From contig CP114060.1 in NCBI GenBank assembly GCA_026967495.1, positions 1,364,001-1,428,000 on the forward strand: DNA of 64,000 nucleotides, given 5' to 3'. The position numbers and the translations under genes are program-made. Shown here piece after piece: positions 1 through 8,669 of the stretch (position 1 is its first letter; the number at the start of each line of letters is the position of its first letter). The stretch is from Rouxiella badensis (GTDB taxonomy: Bacteria; Pseudomonadota; Gammaproteobacteria; Enterobacterales; Enterobacteriaceae). The notes beneath the pieces are model-generated. The model ran no database searches and was not told the DNA's origin. It was given only the letters and a program-made list of their open reading frames with translations.

Positions 1-1218
1 ATCATTTTTAAGCAACACCAACGAAGTGCGGGCCACTTCTCGAGCCTCGTTGCGATGCAAACGGCTCTCTGCATTGGTATCAACAGGGTCGGTAGAAGCC
101 GGACCAAGATGACGATACGGGTCTGCAAACAGGCCCATGTCCCATTTGGCGGTTAATACATCCCGCACTGCGCGGTCGATATCCTGCTGTGAAACCAGCC
201 CATCTTTCAGCAGGCCCTTGAGATATTTGCCGTACATGTCGTCGGCCATATCCATATCGACTCCGGCCTTGAGGGCCATGGCTGCTGCCTGACGGTCGTT
301 TTCCGCCACACCGTGTTTCACCAGACCACCGATTGCGCCGTGATCACTGACCGTGAGGCCTTTAAAATTCCACTGGTTGCGCAGAACGTCTTTCAACAGC
401 CAGGCGTTTGAGGTTGCGGGAACACCGTTTACGGAGTTGAGTGCAACCATCACGCCGTCTGCGCCAGCGTCGATTGCTGCTTTATAAGGAGGCATATAGT
501 CGTTAAACATACGCGACAGGCTCATGTCTACCGTGTTGTATTCACGACCGCCTTCGACGGCACCATACAGCGCGTAATGTTTCACGTTTGCCATCACGCT
601 TTCTGGTCCGGACGCATCGTCGCCCTGATAGGCTTTAACGGTGACATAGGCCATGCGCGAGGTAAGAAACGTGTCCTCGCCGAAGCCTTCCGACACTCGC
701 CCCCAGCGTGGGTCACGGGTGATGTCGACCATCGGTGAGAAGGTCATATTCAAGCCGTCGGCGGCAGCTTCCTCAGCGGAAATATGTGCGCTAAGCGCCA
801 CGGTATTCATGTCCCAGCTTGAGGCTAAACCCAGGCTAATTGGGAAAACGGTACGCTGACCGTGAACGACGTCATAGGCATAGAACGGGGGGATTTTTAA
901 TCGGCTGAACTGTACCTGGTCCTGCATGCGGCGAATATCGGGCTTTGTCACGGTGTTGAATACACCGCCGACCTTGCCGGCTCTGATATCAGCCATAATC
1001 TTTTCTTTTGGATTATCGGGCCTGACGCTTACCAGATTAAGCTGCCCTATTTTTTCGTCCAGCGTCATTTTTTTCATCAGGCCGGAAATAAAGGCGTCAC
1101 GTGCTTTGACCTGCAACTGTGGAATTCCCGAGGATTCTGGACGCGTTGTCGGGCTTTGGGCATAAAGCGGAGCGCTCAACGTCAAAAAGAGTGCGCTAAT
1201 AATATGATGCGTTTTCAT
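1..1218 (-). CDS. bglX: periplasmic beta-glucosidase BglX, 5' part (3' end outside window)
   Basis: Glycoside hydrolase family 3 enzyme that removes beta-linked glucose from oligosaccharides in the periplasm. Reading leftward from the ATG at 1218, 406 codons are open to the window edge. They begin with a signal peptide (MKTHHIISALFLTLSAPLYA) and continue with blocks typical of BglX: AYDVVHGQRTVFPISLGLAS, DPRWGR.SEGFGEDT, VKHYALYGAVEGG and GLTVSDHGAI, where the Asp of SDHG is the expected catalytic nucleophile. The last visible residues, REVARTSLVLLKND, match the linker to the second GH3 domain. E. coli BglX is about 765 residues, so just over half is present. No frameshift is seen in this part. 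Confidence 0.95.
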   Translation of the reverse strand, partial: MKTHHIISALFLTLSAPLYAQSPTTRPESSGIPQLQVKARDAFISGLMKKMTLDEKIGQLNLVSVRPDNPKEKIMADIRAGKVGGVFNTVTKPDIRRMQDQVQFSRLKIPPFYAYDVVHGQRTVFPISLGLASSWDMNTVALSAHISAEEAAADGLNMTFSPMVDITRDPRWGRVSEGFGEDTFLTSRMAYVTVKAYQGDDASGPESVMANVKHYALYGAVEGGREYNTVDMSLSRMFNDYMPPYKAAIDAGADGVMVALNSVNGVPATSNAWLLKDVLRNQWNFKGLTVSDHGAIGGLVKHGVAENDRQAAAMALKAGVDMDMADDMYGKYLKGLLKDGLVSQQDIDRAVRDVLTAKWDMGLFADPYRHLGPASTDPVDTNAESRLHRNEAREVARTSLVLLKND

Positions 1219-1534
1219 TAATTATCCCTTGTCCCATCGTCAGCGTATGGGTAAAGCTCATAAAAACATACAGATAAAGTTTTTTATACATTAGGCATAA
1301 TGCGTAGAGAGAATCTAATACGGTAATTCGCGCTTTAGCAATTAATATATTTGATTAACAAAGGAAAAATTGTTTTCTGTCGAGGCGACTCGCAAATTTT
1401 GGCAAGGGGATGGCGCATTAAAGAGGCAATAAAAGAGCAGGGCAGGGAGGTCAATAAGGGAAAGAGCAAACGGCATCAGCGAAGAAGAGCGCGCGATGCC
1501 GCACTAGCAAATTAGAAAAATAAAAATCTATATA
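1219..1534. other. intergenic region between bglX and yjcB
   Basis: About 316 bases without a gene. It should contain the bglX promoter on its left side. A 7-bp inverted repeat (CGGCATC ... GATGCCG, 1471-1501) lies just downstream of yjcB on the minus strand and is followed on that strand by TTTGC. It could be a weak terminator for yjcB, but the loop is long (about 17 nt) and the T tract poor. Nothing else recognisable was found. Confidence 0.4.
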
Positions 1535-1816
1535 TCAAGGCATTGGCCAGTTAGTCGGGGTCTGGCTCATAATGTCGATGAACACATGTTTGGAGGTCAT
1601 CCAGAACTGAGTCACGGCCTCAATACTGAAGGTCATTCCCATTAATCCCATCACAAACCAACAGGTCATAGAGAGGCCCAGGCCGCTACACATGAACGCC
1701 AGAGTGTTCTTACTGGTTTGACGGCAAACCACATTTAATTGGCTGGCGAAAAACATCATAAGTGCGCTCAGTAATTCCCAGCGCATCATCATGAATCCAG
1801 TAGTCAGGGTATTCAT
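1535..1816 (-). CDS. yjcB: YjcB family small membrane protein
   Basis: A 93-residue protein of the same length as E. coli YjcB and alignable with it over its whole length: an N-terminal TLTTG...RW.LLSA.MMF.AS block, a central SGLG...CWF.MGL.G hydrophobic segment and a C-terminal QTP..WPM. Two hydrophobic stretches (roughly residues 13-30 and 38-62) suggest an inner-membrane protein. The function is unknown in the family. It stands alone, with a perfect CRP-type palindrome about 120 bases upstream of the start. The divergent neighbour is the RcsA-like regulator, 730 bases away. Confidence 0.85.
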   Translation of the reverse strand: MNTLTTGFMMMRWELLSALMMFFASQLNVVCRQTSKNTLAFMCSGLGLSMTCWFVMGLMGMTFSIEAVTQFWMTSKHVFIDIMSQTPTNWPMP

Positions 1817-1935
1817 CGAATGGGTTCCTATAATGCAGTCAATCTTTTACGCTTACGAAACAACATATTTTCAGAGCAACGCACTGAATCTAAATAGGTA
1901 ATAGTAGAAAATTGGAAAAGTTAAATGATGTAAAG

Positions 1936-1951
1936 TGTGATTCAGGTCACA
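1936..1951. promoter_or_regulatory. CRP-type operator, TGTGA-N6-TCACA
   Basis: TGTGATTCAGGTCACA matches both half-sites of the CRP consensus exactly with the canonical six-base spacer. It lies 120 bases upstream of yjcB (minus strand) and about 600 bases upstream of the RcsA-like gene, so yjcB is the more likely target. Function is inferred from sequence alone. Confidence 0.6.
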
Positions 1952-2287
1952 TTCTATCATTGGATTTCGATTTTGTGCAAAAAACAATCTGGAATATTAA
2001 CCCTCACAAATCGCATAAAAGTTATAAAAATATTCAGCCTTATGCGATTTTAACGAAAATTTAACTTTTCGCCCCATGGCCTCTCCGACTGCTTTGAGGG
2101 TTTTGGCCTCTTTATGCACAGATTGATTGGCTTAGCGCTGTGAGCAAAGCTGAAACACTTTTTTCCTTAAAACAGTAGAAATATTAATGCAAAATTTTTT
2201 GTTTGGCCGGTTTAGCGCCAAATCCGAACATTTTTGACATTAACTCATAAGAGTTTTTGGAGTTGTTTCTAGCTGCAAAAGCTTTAC

Positions 2288-2301
2288 TAAGAAAAATCCT
2301 A
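2288..2301 (+). promoter_or_regulatory. putative RcsAB box
   Basis: TAAGAAAAATCCTA agrees at 12 of 14 positions with the RcsAB-box consensus TAAGAATATTCCTA. It lies 247 bases upstream of the ATG of an RcsA-like gene. In E. coli and Erwinia, rcsA is autoregulated through such a box and has a long leader, so the position fits. No experimental support; a chance match in AT-rich DNA is possible. Confidence 0.5.
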
Positions 2302-2547
2302 TCACTACTCTGCGGCGATAATTGTTGCTTTTATGTAAAGTTGAGTCGAAAAGCAACATTCTGGGTTCATCTCGTTAGGGTTAAGTTTTCCAAAATCAAC
2401 AAGTGGCGATATAAAAAATGGTCATAAGCGTGATTTATGGTTTTTTACTTCTTAATTGAAATTAACAAAATAAACCCTATTCATGATGTGCGGGTAATTT
2501 TATATTTTTATGTGCCGTTAGGATGACTCTTTATATTTAAGGGAACT

Positions 2548-3161
2548 ATGAAAAACTTGGTCTTAATGGAACCCCATTCCTTTACCTGCATGGCCATCAG
2601 AACGTTAATTCCTGAAGACATTAAAATTCGGGGGCGTTAAAAGGTTTCCCACCGTTACAGTCTATGCTTGATGCAGAAATGATCGACGTTATCGTCATGG
2701 AAATATATGATACAAACCTATTTCCTATGGACGGTATAGACTTTATACGGCGTAACTCTCAGCATTGGAACAACGTCACACTGATCGTCTTTACGGATGT
2801 TGATAATATTTTTCTTATCAAAGAGTTAATGAAGTGCAAGGCGCGTGTTTTGATCTCGAAAAAGGACGATATTTCCGAGATAAGGCATGCTATCAATAAA
2901 GGGATTTCCGGTGATTATTATTGCAGCCCCAATCTGCTGGCTATCGTTAATGCCGATAATAACGAGCTGTCATTAACCTCAAGCGAACTAAGGGTAATGT
3001 CGCTGTTATTAAATAATAGTACCCCAGTGGAAATATCCGAACACCTGGGCGTGAGCTATAAAACCGTACAAACACACAAAAGAAATGTGATGCAGAAATT
3101 AGGTGCTCGCAATAGTTTTGGATTGATGAAAATAGGTTATCAATACAAAATCAAACTCTAA
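2548..3161 (+). CDS. RcsA-like LuxR-family regulator with degenerate receiver domain (frameshifted)
   Basis: The gene starts at ATG 2548 (MKNLVLMEPHSFTCMAIRTL) with GGGA upstream and runs into a stop at 2638 in the given sequence. Adding one G to the G5 run at 2630-2634 joins it in frame to the long C-terminal ORF and gives 204 residues, close to RcsA (207). Residues about 1-125 look like a pseudo-receiver: the position equivalent to the phosphorylated Asp of RcsB reads VIVMEIYD, with Glu in place of Asp, so ordinary phosphorylation is unlikely. Residues about 140-200 form a LuxR/FixJ helix-turn-helix (LTSSELRVMSLLL, VEISEHLGVSYKTVQTHKRN, VMQKLGARN). The segment LIVFTDVDNIF...VLISKK resembles RcsA. 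Other RcsB-partner proteins of the BglJ type are the alternative. Confidence 0.65.
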
Positions 3162-3241
3162 AGCGGCTATTTTTTGTCATTTGACTGTCACGTTCTCTCA
3201 ATAAACTCCTGCCATCTTTTCCCATCATCAGGAGTTTTACC

Positions 3242-3940
3242 TTGCGTAATTTCGTCGCCGTTCTCGCCTTCCTTATTTTCGGGGCAGCATTCAACGTAAA
3301 TGCTGCCGACGAAGCCAAACCGTTTATCACCGCCAAAGAGGTAGATTTGACTCAGTATCTGCCTGCACCTCCGGCGGATGATTCAGCGCAAACCAAGGCA
3401 GAAATCGCCGAACTTCTGGCGATTCAGGCGAAACGTACCCCTGAGCAAGAGAAGGCCGCTATCGCTGATGCACAGGAAAATGTGTGGCGCTTTGCCGACG
3501 TGATGGGGCCAAATTTCGATGCAGCCAGGCTCCCAAAATTGAGTGCTTTTTTTGACCGCATCGTTTCGACCGAAGACGTGGTGGACGATCGCGCTAAAAA
3601 ATATTTCCATCGCCCACGTCCCTACATGCTTAACGATGAGATCCATCCGTTGCTGAAAAAATCCAGTTCTGGCTCGTGGCCGTCAGGTCATTCGACGTTA
3701 GGGTATCTGATGGCGACGGTGTTAGGAGATATGGTTCCTGAAAAACGCAACGCGCTGTTTGCACGTGCGTCCGATTATGCTGAAAACCGTCTGATTGCTG
3801 GGTTCCACTATCGCTCAGATACCGTGATGAGCCGCACGGGTGCTGCACTCATTGCACAGAAAATGTTTGAGCAGCCGGACTTCAATCGCGAGTATGACGC
3901 GGCGAAAGCCGAGCTTCAGGCCGAGATGTCGAAGCAATAA
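3242..3940 (+). CDS. class A non-specific acid phosphatase / PAP2-family phosphatase, periplasmic
   Basis: A 232-residue exported phosphatase. The TTG start is supported by AGGAG 8 bases upstream. A signal peptide (MRNFVAVLAFLIFGAAFNVNA) precedes a mature domain carrying the PAP2 phosphatase signature: K-X6-RP as KKYFHRPRP, PSGH as SWPSGHSTLGY, and the H...D motif as NRLIAGFHYRSD. In PhoN/PhoC relatives the last motif begins SR; here it is NR, a small departure. Such enzymes remove phosphate from a broad range of organic monoesters in the periplasm. It appears to be a single-gene unit between the RcsA-like gene and ogt. Confidence 0.85.
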   Translation: MRNFVAVLAFLIFGAAFNVNAADEAKPFITAKEVDLTQYLPAPPADDSAQTKAEIAELLAIQAKRTPEQEKAAIADAQENVWRFADVMGPNFDAARLPKLSAFFDRIVSTEDVVDDRAKKYFHRPRPYMLNDEIHPLLKKSSSGSWPSGHSTLGYLMATVLGDMVPEKRNALFARASDYAENRLIAGFHYRSDTVMSRTGAALIAQKMFEQPDFNREYDAAKAELQAEMSKQ

Positions 3941-4061
3941 TTAGCGTGATGCTGCCTGGCGGACATAGAAAGAAGCGAGATAATTATCTTTTATTGGGTT
4001 TGCTAAGCAGCCGACATTCTCTACACTGGTGGAAGTCTTGTTACTGCCTCCAGGGTTAGAT

Positions 4062-4604
4062 ATGGAAAACGCCTTCAAACTAATGGACTCACCGGTGGGC
4101 GTATTGACGCTTGTTGCCAGAGGCCGTCGTCTAGCCGCTGTGCTTTGGGAGCACGAGCGTGAAAACCGCGTCAGGTTAGGCAGCTTAATCCAGGACAACC
4201 ACTCGCCCATACTCCTGAAAACGGAACTACAGCTCAATGAGTACTTTTCTGGTAAACGTACACAGTTCGAGCTGGATTTAGATTTTCAGGGAACTCCGTT
4301 CCAAAAACAGGTCTGGCAGGCCTTGCTCGCGATCCCTTTTGGTGAAACACGCAGCTATGGGCAAATTGCGCTGGCCCTTGGTAACCCTAAATCGGTGCGC
4401 GCAGTCGGCGCGGCGAACGGGCGTAATCCTATTTCAATTATTGCTCCCTGCCATCGAGTGATTGGCGCATCAGGGGCTTTGACAGGATTTGCCGGTGGGC
4501 TTGAAGCAAAGTCATTTCTGCTGGCGCTCGAAGGCCACAACCTTGGTACATCGGCAGCGACAGCGAAGTCTTTGCTCAGCCGCCAGGCTGAATTACCTTT
4601 CTAA
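4062..4604 (+). CDS. ogt: methylated-DNA--protein-cysteine methyltransferase Ogt
   Basis: Suicide DNA-repair protein that moves the alkyl group of O6-methylguanine or O4-methylthymine to its own cysteine. The C-terminal half holds the invariant active site APCHRVIG, the DNA-binding helix SVRAVGAANGRNP and the preceding GTPFQKQVW / IPFGETRSYGQIA blocks of the MGMT family. Starting at ATG 4062 gives 180 residues, close to E. coli Ogt (171). An in-frame GTG at 4029 would add 11 residues without resemblance to the family. The C-terminal tail past LLALEGH is longer than in E. coli. Confidence 0.9.
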   Translation: MENAFKLMDSPVGVLTLVARGRRLAAVLWEHERENRVRLGSLIQDNHSPILLKTELQLNEYFSGKRTQFELDLDFQGTPFQKQVWQALLAIPFGETRSYGQIALALGNPKSVRAVGAANGRNPISIIAPCHRVIGASGALTGFAGGLEAKSFLLALEGHNLGTSAATAKSLLSRQAELPF

Positions 4605-5509
4605 CCTTACCCACATCCCTTACTGAGTCACTGCGTTTTCTTTCCACGTTTTGCTGAAATTATCCTTAATATTGCCCTATTCTGAAGGTCAATTTGTAAC
4701 GATAAGTCCTTACTGTTTCATTATTGAAAGGGCCATTTCGTCTCGCTCTTTCAGAGTGGTTAATGAGGCTAATGAAACAAAAGTCGGCTTCCCTTATAGA
4801 CATTGTGTCAACGCTTTTTGATCTAGATTAAGCAAGCAATAGAAAAACAGGTTTTTTCCTATCGTTTATGACTATGAATTTTGTTTAACTTGCGGGGTCG
4901 ATGATAACGACGAGGAACTGTAAGGTTAAGAATGAAAATGAAAGTGGGGAAGTTTTGCTAAGTAAGTTACAAAAAAAGTGAAATTAACTACTGATTTCGT
5001 TTTATTTTCCTTAACAATTAAGTCAATGTGTCGATAATGGGTAATTCACATTCTGTTTCTATATCGCAAGCCGTCCCTCGTCTTAGAGGTGCCGGTTTTT
5101 CGCTGTGTATAGATAGAAAGTTTGTTGTGGTCAGTGAGCAATAACCAAAGGGTAAATAAGCATATTTACTGGTTTTGGTTAAAAAACGGAATAATCGCCC
5201 AGCGATTAACGGGCTAGAAGCCCACAGTGCTCTGGTAGCTGATAAGCCAAGGCGGTAGCGTGGGTCATTTTCAAGCGATTTCACGTGCCACTGGTTGAAA
5301 AATCTATAACCCCTACAGCCCACTGTGGCATTATCAGCCGTGCAACCATTAAATTTGGTTATGCTGTCTGAACCTCAACAGAATGAACTAGCCGACTTAT
5401 ACACTCTATAAACGTTGCGCTATTTTCCCATATCGACATTACGGATGGGTCTGTCCATCCTAAATTGACCATAAACCGTCATCATCGGCAAAGGAGAGGG
5501 ATTACCCTG
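4605..5509. other. long leader and promoter region of the exopolysaccharide operon
   Basis: About 905 bases without a convincing gene. The region contains the JUMPstart/ops element (5226-5262), preceded by a short perfect hairpin (GGGCTAGAAGCCC, about 5211-5223), and leaves roughly 250 bases of transcribed leader before wzi. A long untranslated leader of this kind is usual for RfaH-controlled polysaccharide operons. Exact promoter boxes could not be assigned with confidence. Confidence 0.6.
5226..5262 (+). promoter_or_regulatory. JUMPstart element containing ops (RfaH recruitment site)
   Basis: The segment begins CAGTGCTCTGGTAGCTGATA and ends with GGCGGTAGCGTG (5251-5262), the exact ops core. 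The JUMPstart consensus of enterobacterial O-antigen and capsule operons is reproduced almost base for base. When transcribed, ops pauses RNA polymerase and loads the antiterminator RfaH, which lets long polysaccharide operons be read to the end. It sits upstream of wzi, marking the following genes as one RfaH-dependent transcription unit. Confidence 0.95.
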
Positions 5510-6977
5510 ATGGAAAAAACAATGGCAGTAAAACCAGCTCGTTCTAAAACTCGCTTTCTAGGATTATGTATCGGGCTTGCCTTATTACCATTAGGCAGTG
5601 CGTTTGCCAACGGATTGCTTCTTCCTGACAACGATTTACGGTCTGATTTAACCTGGTTGGCTGACCGTGGCGTTATACAGTTAAGTTTGACCACCTGGCC
5701 ACTTAGCCAGGACGCCGTCGAACAGGCATTGAAAAAAGCCCATCCTTCTTATTCTTCTGAGCAACTCGCGATTGAAAGGGTTCAGGAACGCCTGCGCAGC
5801 CTGAAATCCGATGTTCATATTACCGGTTACGCTTCAACCGACAAGCCAGGCACTCCACAGGGATTCGCACAGACACCTACGGCCGATAATAAACTGTCTT
5901 TGGCAGCAAACCAGAGCGGAGATTGGTGGGACGTACATCTGCAGGCCAACTGGGAAGGTGACGAGCAAATCGGTTCCCCTTCACACGTTAACCTTAATAA
6001 CAGCTACGGTGCTGTAAAAATTTGGGACCAGTGGCTTTCATTCGGTCAGACTCCACAATGGTGGGGACCGGGTTATGAAGGGAGCCTGATTCGTTCCGAT
6101 GCTGCACGACCGCTAACCGGTTTTATGCTGCAACGTGATAGTCAGAATGCACCGAAAACCTGGTGGATGAACTGGGTCGGTCCTTGGCAATATCAAATCT
6201 CCGCGGCGCAGGAGGCACAGTATACCGCCGTTCCTCATACCAAAATTATTGGCGCCCGCTTGAGCATTTCTCCCTGGCGTTCTTTGGAGTTAGGAGCTTC
6301 ACGTATTATTCAATGGGGTGGCCAGGGGCGTCCTGAATCGTTGGATAACTTCTGGGATGCGGCAATTGGTAATGATAATACCGCACCTAATGACCCTAAT
6401 GAGCCAGGTAACCAGCTGGCTGGTTTCGACTTCAAATATAAACTCGAGCCAACATTAGGTATCCCAGTCAGCTTCTATGGTCAGATGATTGGTGAAGATG
6501 AGTCCGGCAAACTGCCTTCGGCAAATATGTATTTGGTGGGTGTTGAAGGTCACCATAGCTGGAATAAAGATGCTATTAACTGGTATCTCGAAGGTCACGA
6601 TACGCGTACCGACAGATCAAGAACAGGCTACAGTTATACCCACCACATTTATACCGACGGTTATTACCAGCAGGGCTATCCACTGGGTGATGCAATGGGC
6701 GGCGATGGACAGCTTCTTGCGGCTAAAACCGAGTTAGTGACGGAAGACAACCAGCGTTGGAGTATTCGTCTTGCGTATGCCAAGGTTAACCCTGAAAGCG
6801 AAGCTATCAACCATGCCTTCCCGCATGCCGACACCCTTAAGGGTGTACAGCTCGGTTGGGGGAGACGTTTATCGCTCTGTACGTTTGAACCTTGGACTTT
6901 GGTATACCGATGCTAACCACAGTGACAGCAATGATGTGGGTGCAAGTGCGCAGTTGGATGTCCCTTTAAACCTCTAA
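5510..6977 (+). CDS. wzi: capsule assembly outer-membrane protein Wzi (frameshift near 3' end)
   Basis: Outer-membrane beta-barrel lectin that anchors group-1-type polysaccharide to the cell surface. The chosen ATG follows AAGGAG (5491-5496). A signal peptide (RFLGLCIGLALLPLGSAFA) is followed by the Wzi-family sequence GLLLPDNDLRSDLTWLADRG, FGQTPQWWGPGYEGSLIRS and a series of beta-strand-like repeats. The uncorrected frame ends at 6916. Removing one G from the G5 run at 6858-6862 restores GWGDVYRSVRLNLGLWYTD and a C-terminus QLDVPLNL ending at 6977, with the terminal Leu typical of barrels, for 488 residues in all. It is the first gene behind the ops element. Confidence 0.9.
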
Positions 6978-7071
6978 TCAGCCGAATTGCATAACGCGTG
7001 CGGAAATTAAAATAGGGGATGAGGGTAGTGCGTCCTTTCCTTAACTTGACTCTAACTATTGAATTAACTCA

Positions 7072-8213
7072 ATGACAAAAAAATATGCAATCAAGTTGAC
7101 AGCAGTGGCTGTTTTTGTGGGATTACTCAGTGGGTGTACTGTGGTTCCGGGACAGGGTATAAACAGCCTGCGCAAAAATGTGGTAGAGCTGCCGGACAGC
7201 GATGCAGACTGGAATCAGAAGATTAACGTCTATCCAATGACGCCGAGTATCGTGCAGAAAATGCGCCCAAATCCGATTATTTCCAGACCTAATCCTCAGC
7301 TTGACGCCTTGCTGAACAACTATGAGTATCGTATCGGGATTGGCGATGTTTTAGATGTCACTGTTTGGGACCACCCAGAGCTGACAACGCCTGCGGGTCA
7401 ATATCGTAGTGCCGCTGACACAGGTAACTGGGTCGGAGAAGATGGGGATATTTTCTATCCTTACATCGGTAAGGTTCACGTAGCAGGCAAAACTATCGGC
7501 GAAGTGCGTAGTGAGATAGCGAGCCGACTGGTTACCTACATCGAGAAGCCGCAGGTAGACGTGAGCGTGGCAGCATTCCGTTCGCAGAAGGCCTATATTT
7601 CGGGTGAAGTTTCAAAATCGGGTCAATTACCGATCAGTAATATTCCGCTTACAGTTATTGATGCAATTAATGATGCGGGCGGATTGGCGACGGATGCAGA
7701 CTGGCGTAATGCCGTGCTGACTCACGACGGCAAAGACCAGACTATTAACCTATATGCACTATTGCAGAAGGGCGACCTGACGCAGAACCACCTGATGTAT
7801 CCAGGTGATATTCTGTACGTACCACGCAACGATAATCTGAAAGTGTTCGTAATGGGGGAAGTTGTCAAGCAAGGCACCCAGATTATGGACCGCAGTGGCA
7901 TGACATTGGCTGAAGCGCTGGGTAATTCCAACGGTGTTAGCCAGGTTGAGTCTGATGCATCCGGCATATTTGTTATTCGCCAGATCAGAGGGGGGATAAA
8001 GATGGGCATATTGCCAATATTTATCAGCTGAATGCGAAAGACGCATCTGCAATGGTTATGGCATCGCAGTTTGAACTTAAACCATACGATATTGTTTATG
8101 TGACTACTGCTCCAGTTGTTCGCTGGAACCGCGTTATTTCACAATTGGTCCCAACAATTACCGGAACTTACTATTCAGTACAGACTGCGCAATACATTAA
8201 GAACTGGGAATGA
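7072..8213 (+). CDS. wza: polysaccharide export outer-membrane lipoprotein Wza (frameshifted)
   Basis: Octameric outer-membrane channel through which the polymer leaves the cell. The N-terminus KLTAVAVFVGLLSGCTVVPG carries a lipobox (LSGC), and the protein has the polysaccharide-export domain (YRIGIGDVLDVTVWDHPELT) and SLBB-type repeats (AYISGEVSKSG, VFVMGEVVKQG). The raw frame stops at 8031. Adding one G to the G6 run at 7990-7995 restores DKDGHIANIYQLNAKDASAM and the C-terminal amphipathic helix region RWNRVISQLVPTI, ending at 8213 for 380 residues (E. coli Wza has 379). The stop lies 3 bases before wzb. Confidence 0.93.
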
Positions 8214-8216
8214 TGA

Positions 8217-8651
8217 ATGTTTAATTCGGTTTTGGTTATTTGTACCGGTAATATTTGCCGTTCGCCAACGGCAGAGAGGCGGTTGCGCCAATTATTACCG
8301 GATAAAAAGATTGATTCAGCAGGGGTCGGCGCATTAGTCGGCCATGAGGCCGATCAACAGGCCTCGTTAACTGCTGAAAAGCATGGGCTTTCTCTTGAAG
8401 GACACAGCGGGCGGCAGTTCAGCGCCCAGCTGGCCAGACAGTATGACCTGATCCTGGTGATGGAACGATCTCACGTTGAGCAGGTCACCCAGCAGGCTAC
8501 AGAAGCTCGCGGAAAAACCCTTTTATTAGGGCACTGGCTAAATAAAAAAGAGATCCCCGATCCATATCGCCAGAGCGAGGAAGCTTTCGAATATGTATAT
8601 CAGTTAATTGATCAAGCTTGCCAGAGCTGGTCAGCGAAACTGGGTGGCTAA
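8217..8651 (+). CDS. wzb: low-molecular-weight protein-tyrosine phosphatase Wzb
   Basis: Cytoplasmic phosphatase that removes phosphate from the C-terminal tyrosines of Wzc; cycling of this phosphorylation is needed for polymer assembly. The 144-residue protein opens with the catalytic P-loop VLVICTGNICRSPTAE (C-X5-R-S), with the general-acid loop near the end as IPDPYRQSEEAF. Length and motifs match E. coli Wzb/Etp. It starts 3 bases after the wza stop, and wzc follows 18 bases later, so the three are co-transcribed. Confidence 0.95.
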   Translation: MFNSVLVICTGNICRSPTAERRLRQLLPDKKIDSAGVGALVGHEADQQASLTAEKHGLSLEGHSGRQFSAQLARQYDLILVMERSHVEQVTQQATEARGKTLLLGHWLNKKEIPDPYRQSEEAFEYVYQLIDQACQSWSAKLGG

Positions 8652-8669
8652 CTTTTAGGAATTTATTGC

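Larger units (their letters stand above)
1817..2547. other. long AT-rich regulatory region between yjcB and the RcsA-like gene
   Basis: A 731-base, strongly AT-rich stretch with no supported ORF. It carries a perfect CRP-type palindrome (1936-1951) nearer yjcB and a good RcsAB-box match (2288-2301) nearer the regulator gene. The length and composition are those of an extended, possibly H-NS-bound promoter region; that is an inference. Confidence 0.5.

Noticed and set aside
5157..5170. possible RcsAB box upstream of the JUMPstart (TAAGCATATTTACT)
   Set aside because: Left half fits but the right half does not (9 of 14 positions); in AT-rich DNA this is close to chance.
5018..5323. 101-codon minus-strand ORF in the exopolysaccharide leader
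   Set aside because: It overlaps the JUMPstart/ops element on the opposite strand, has no clear ribosome site and no family resemblance.
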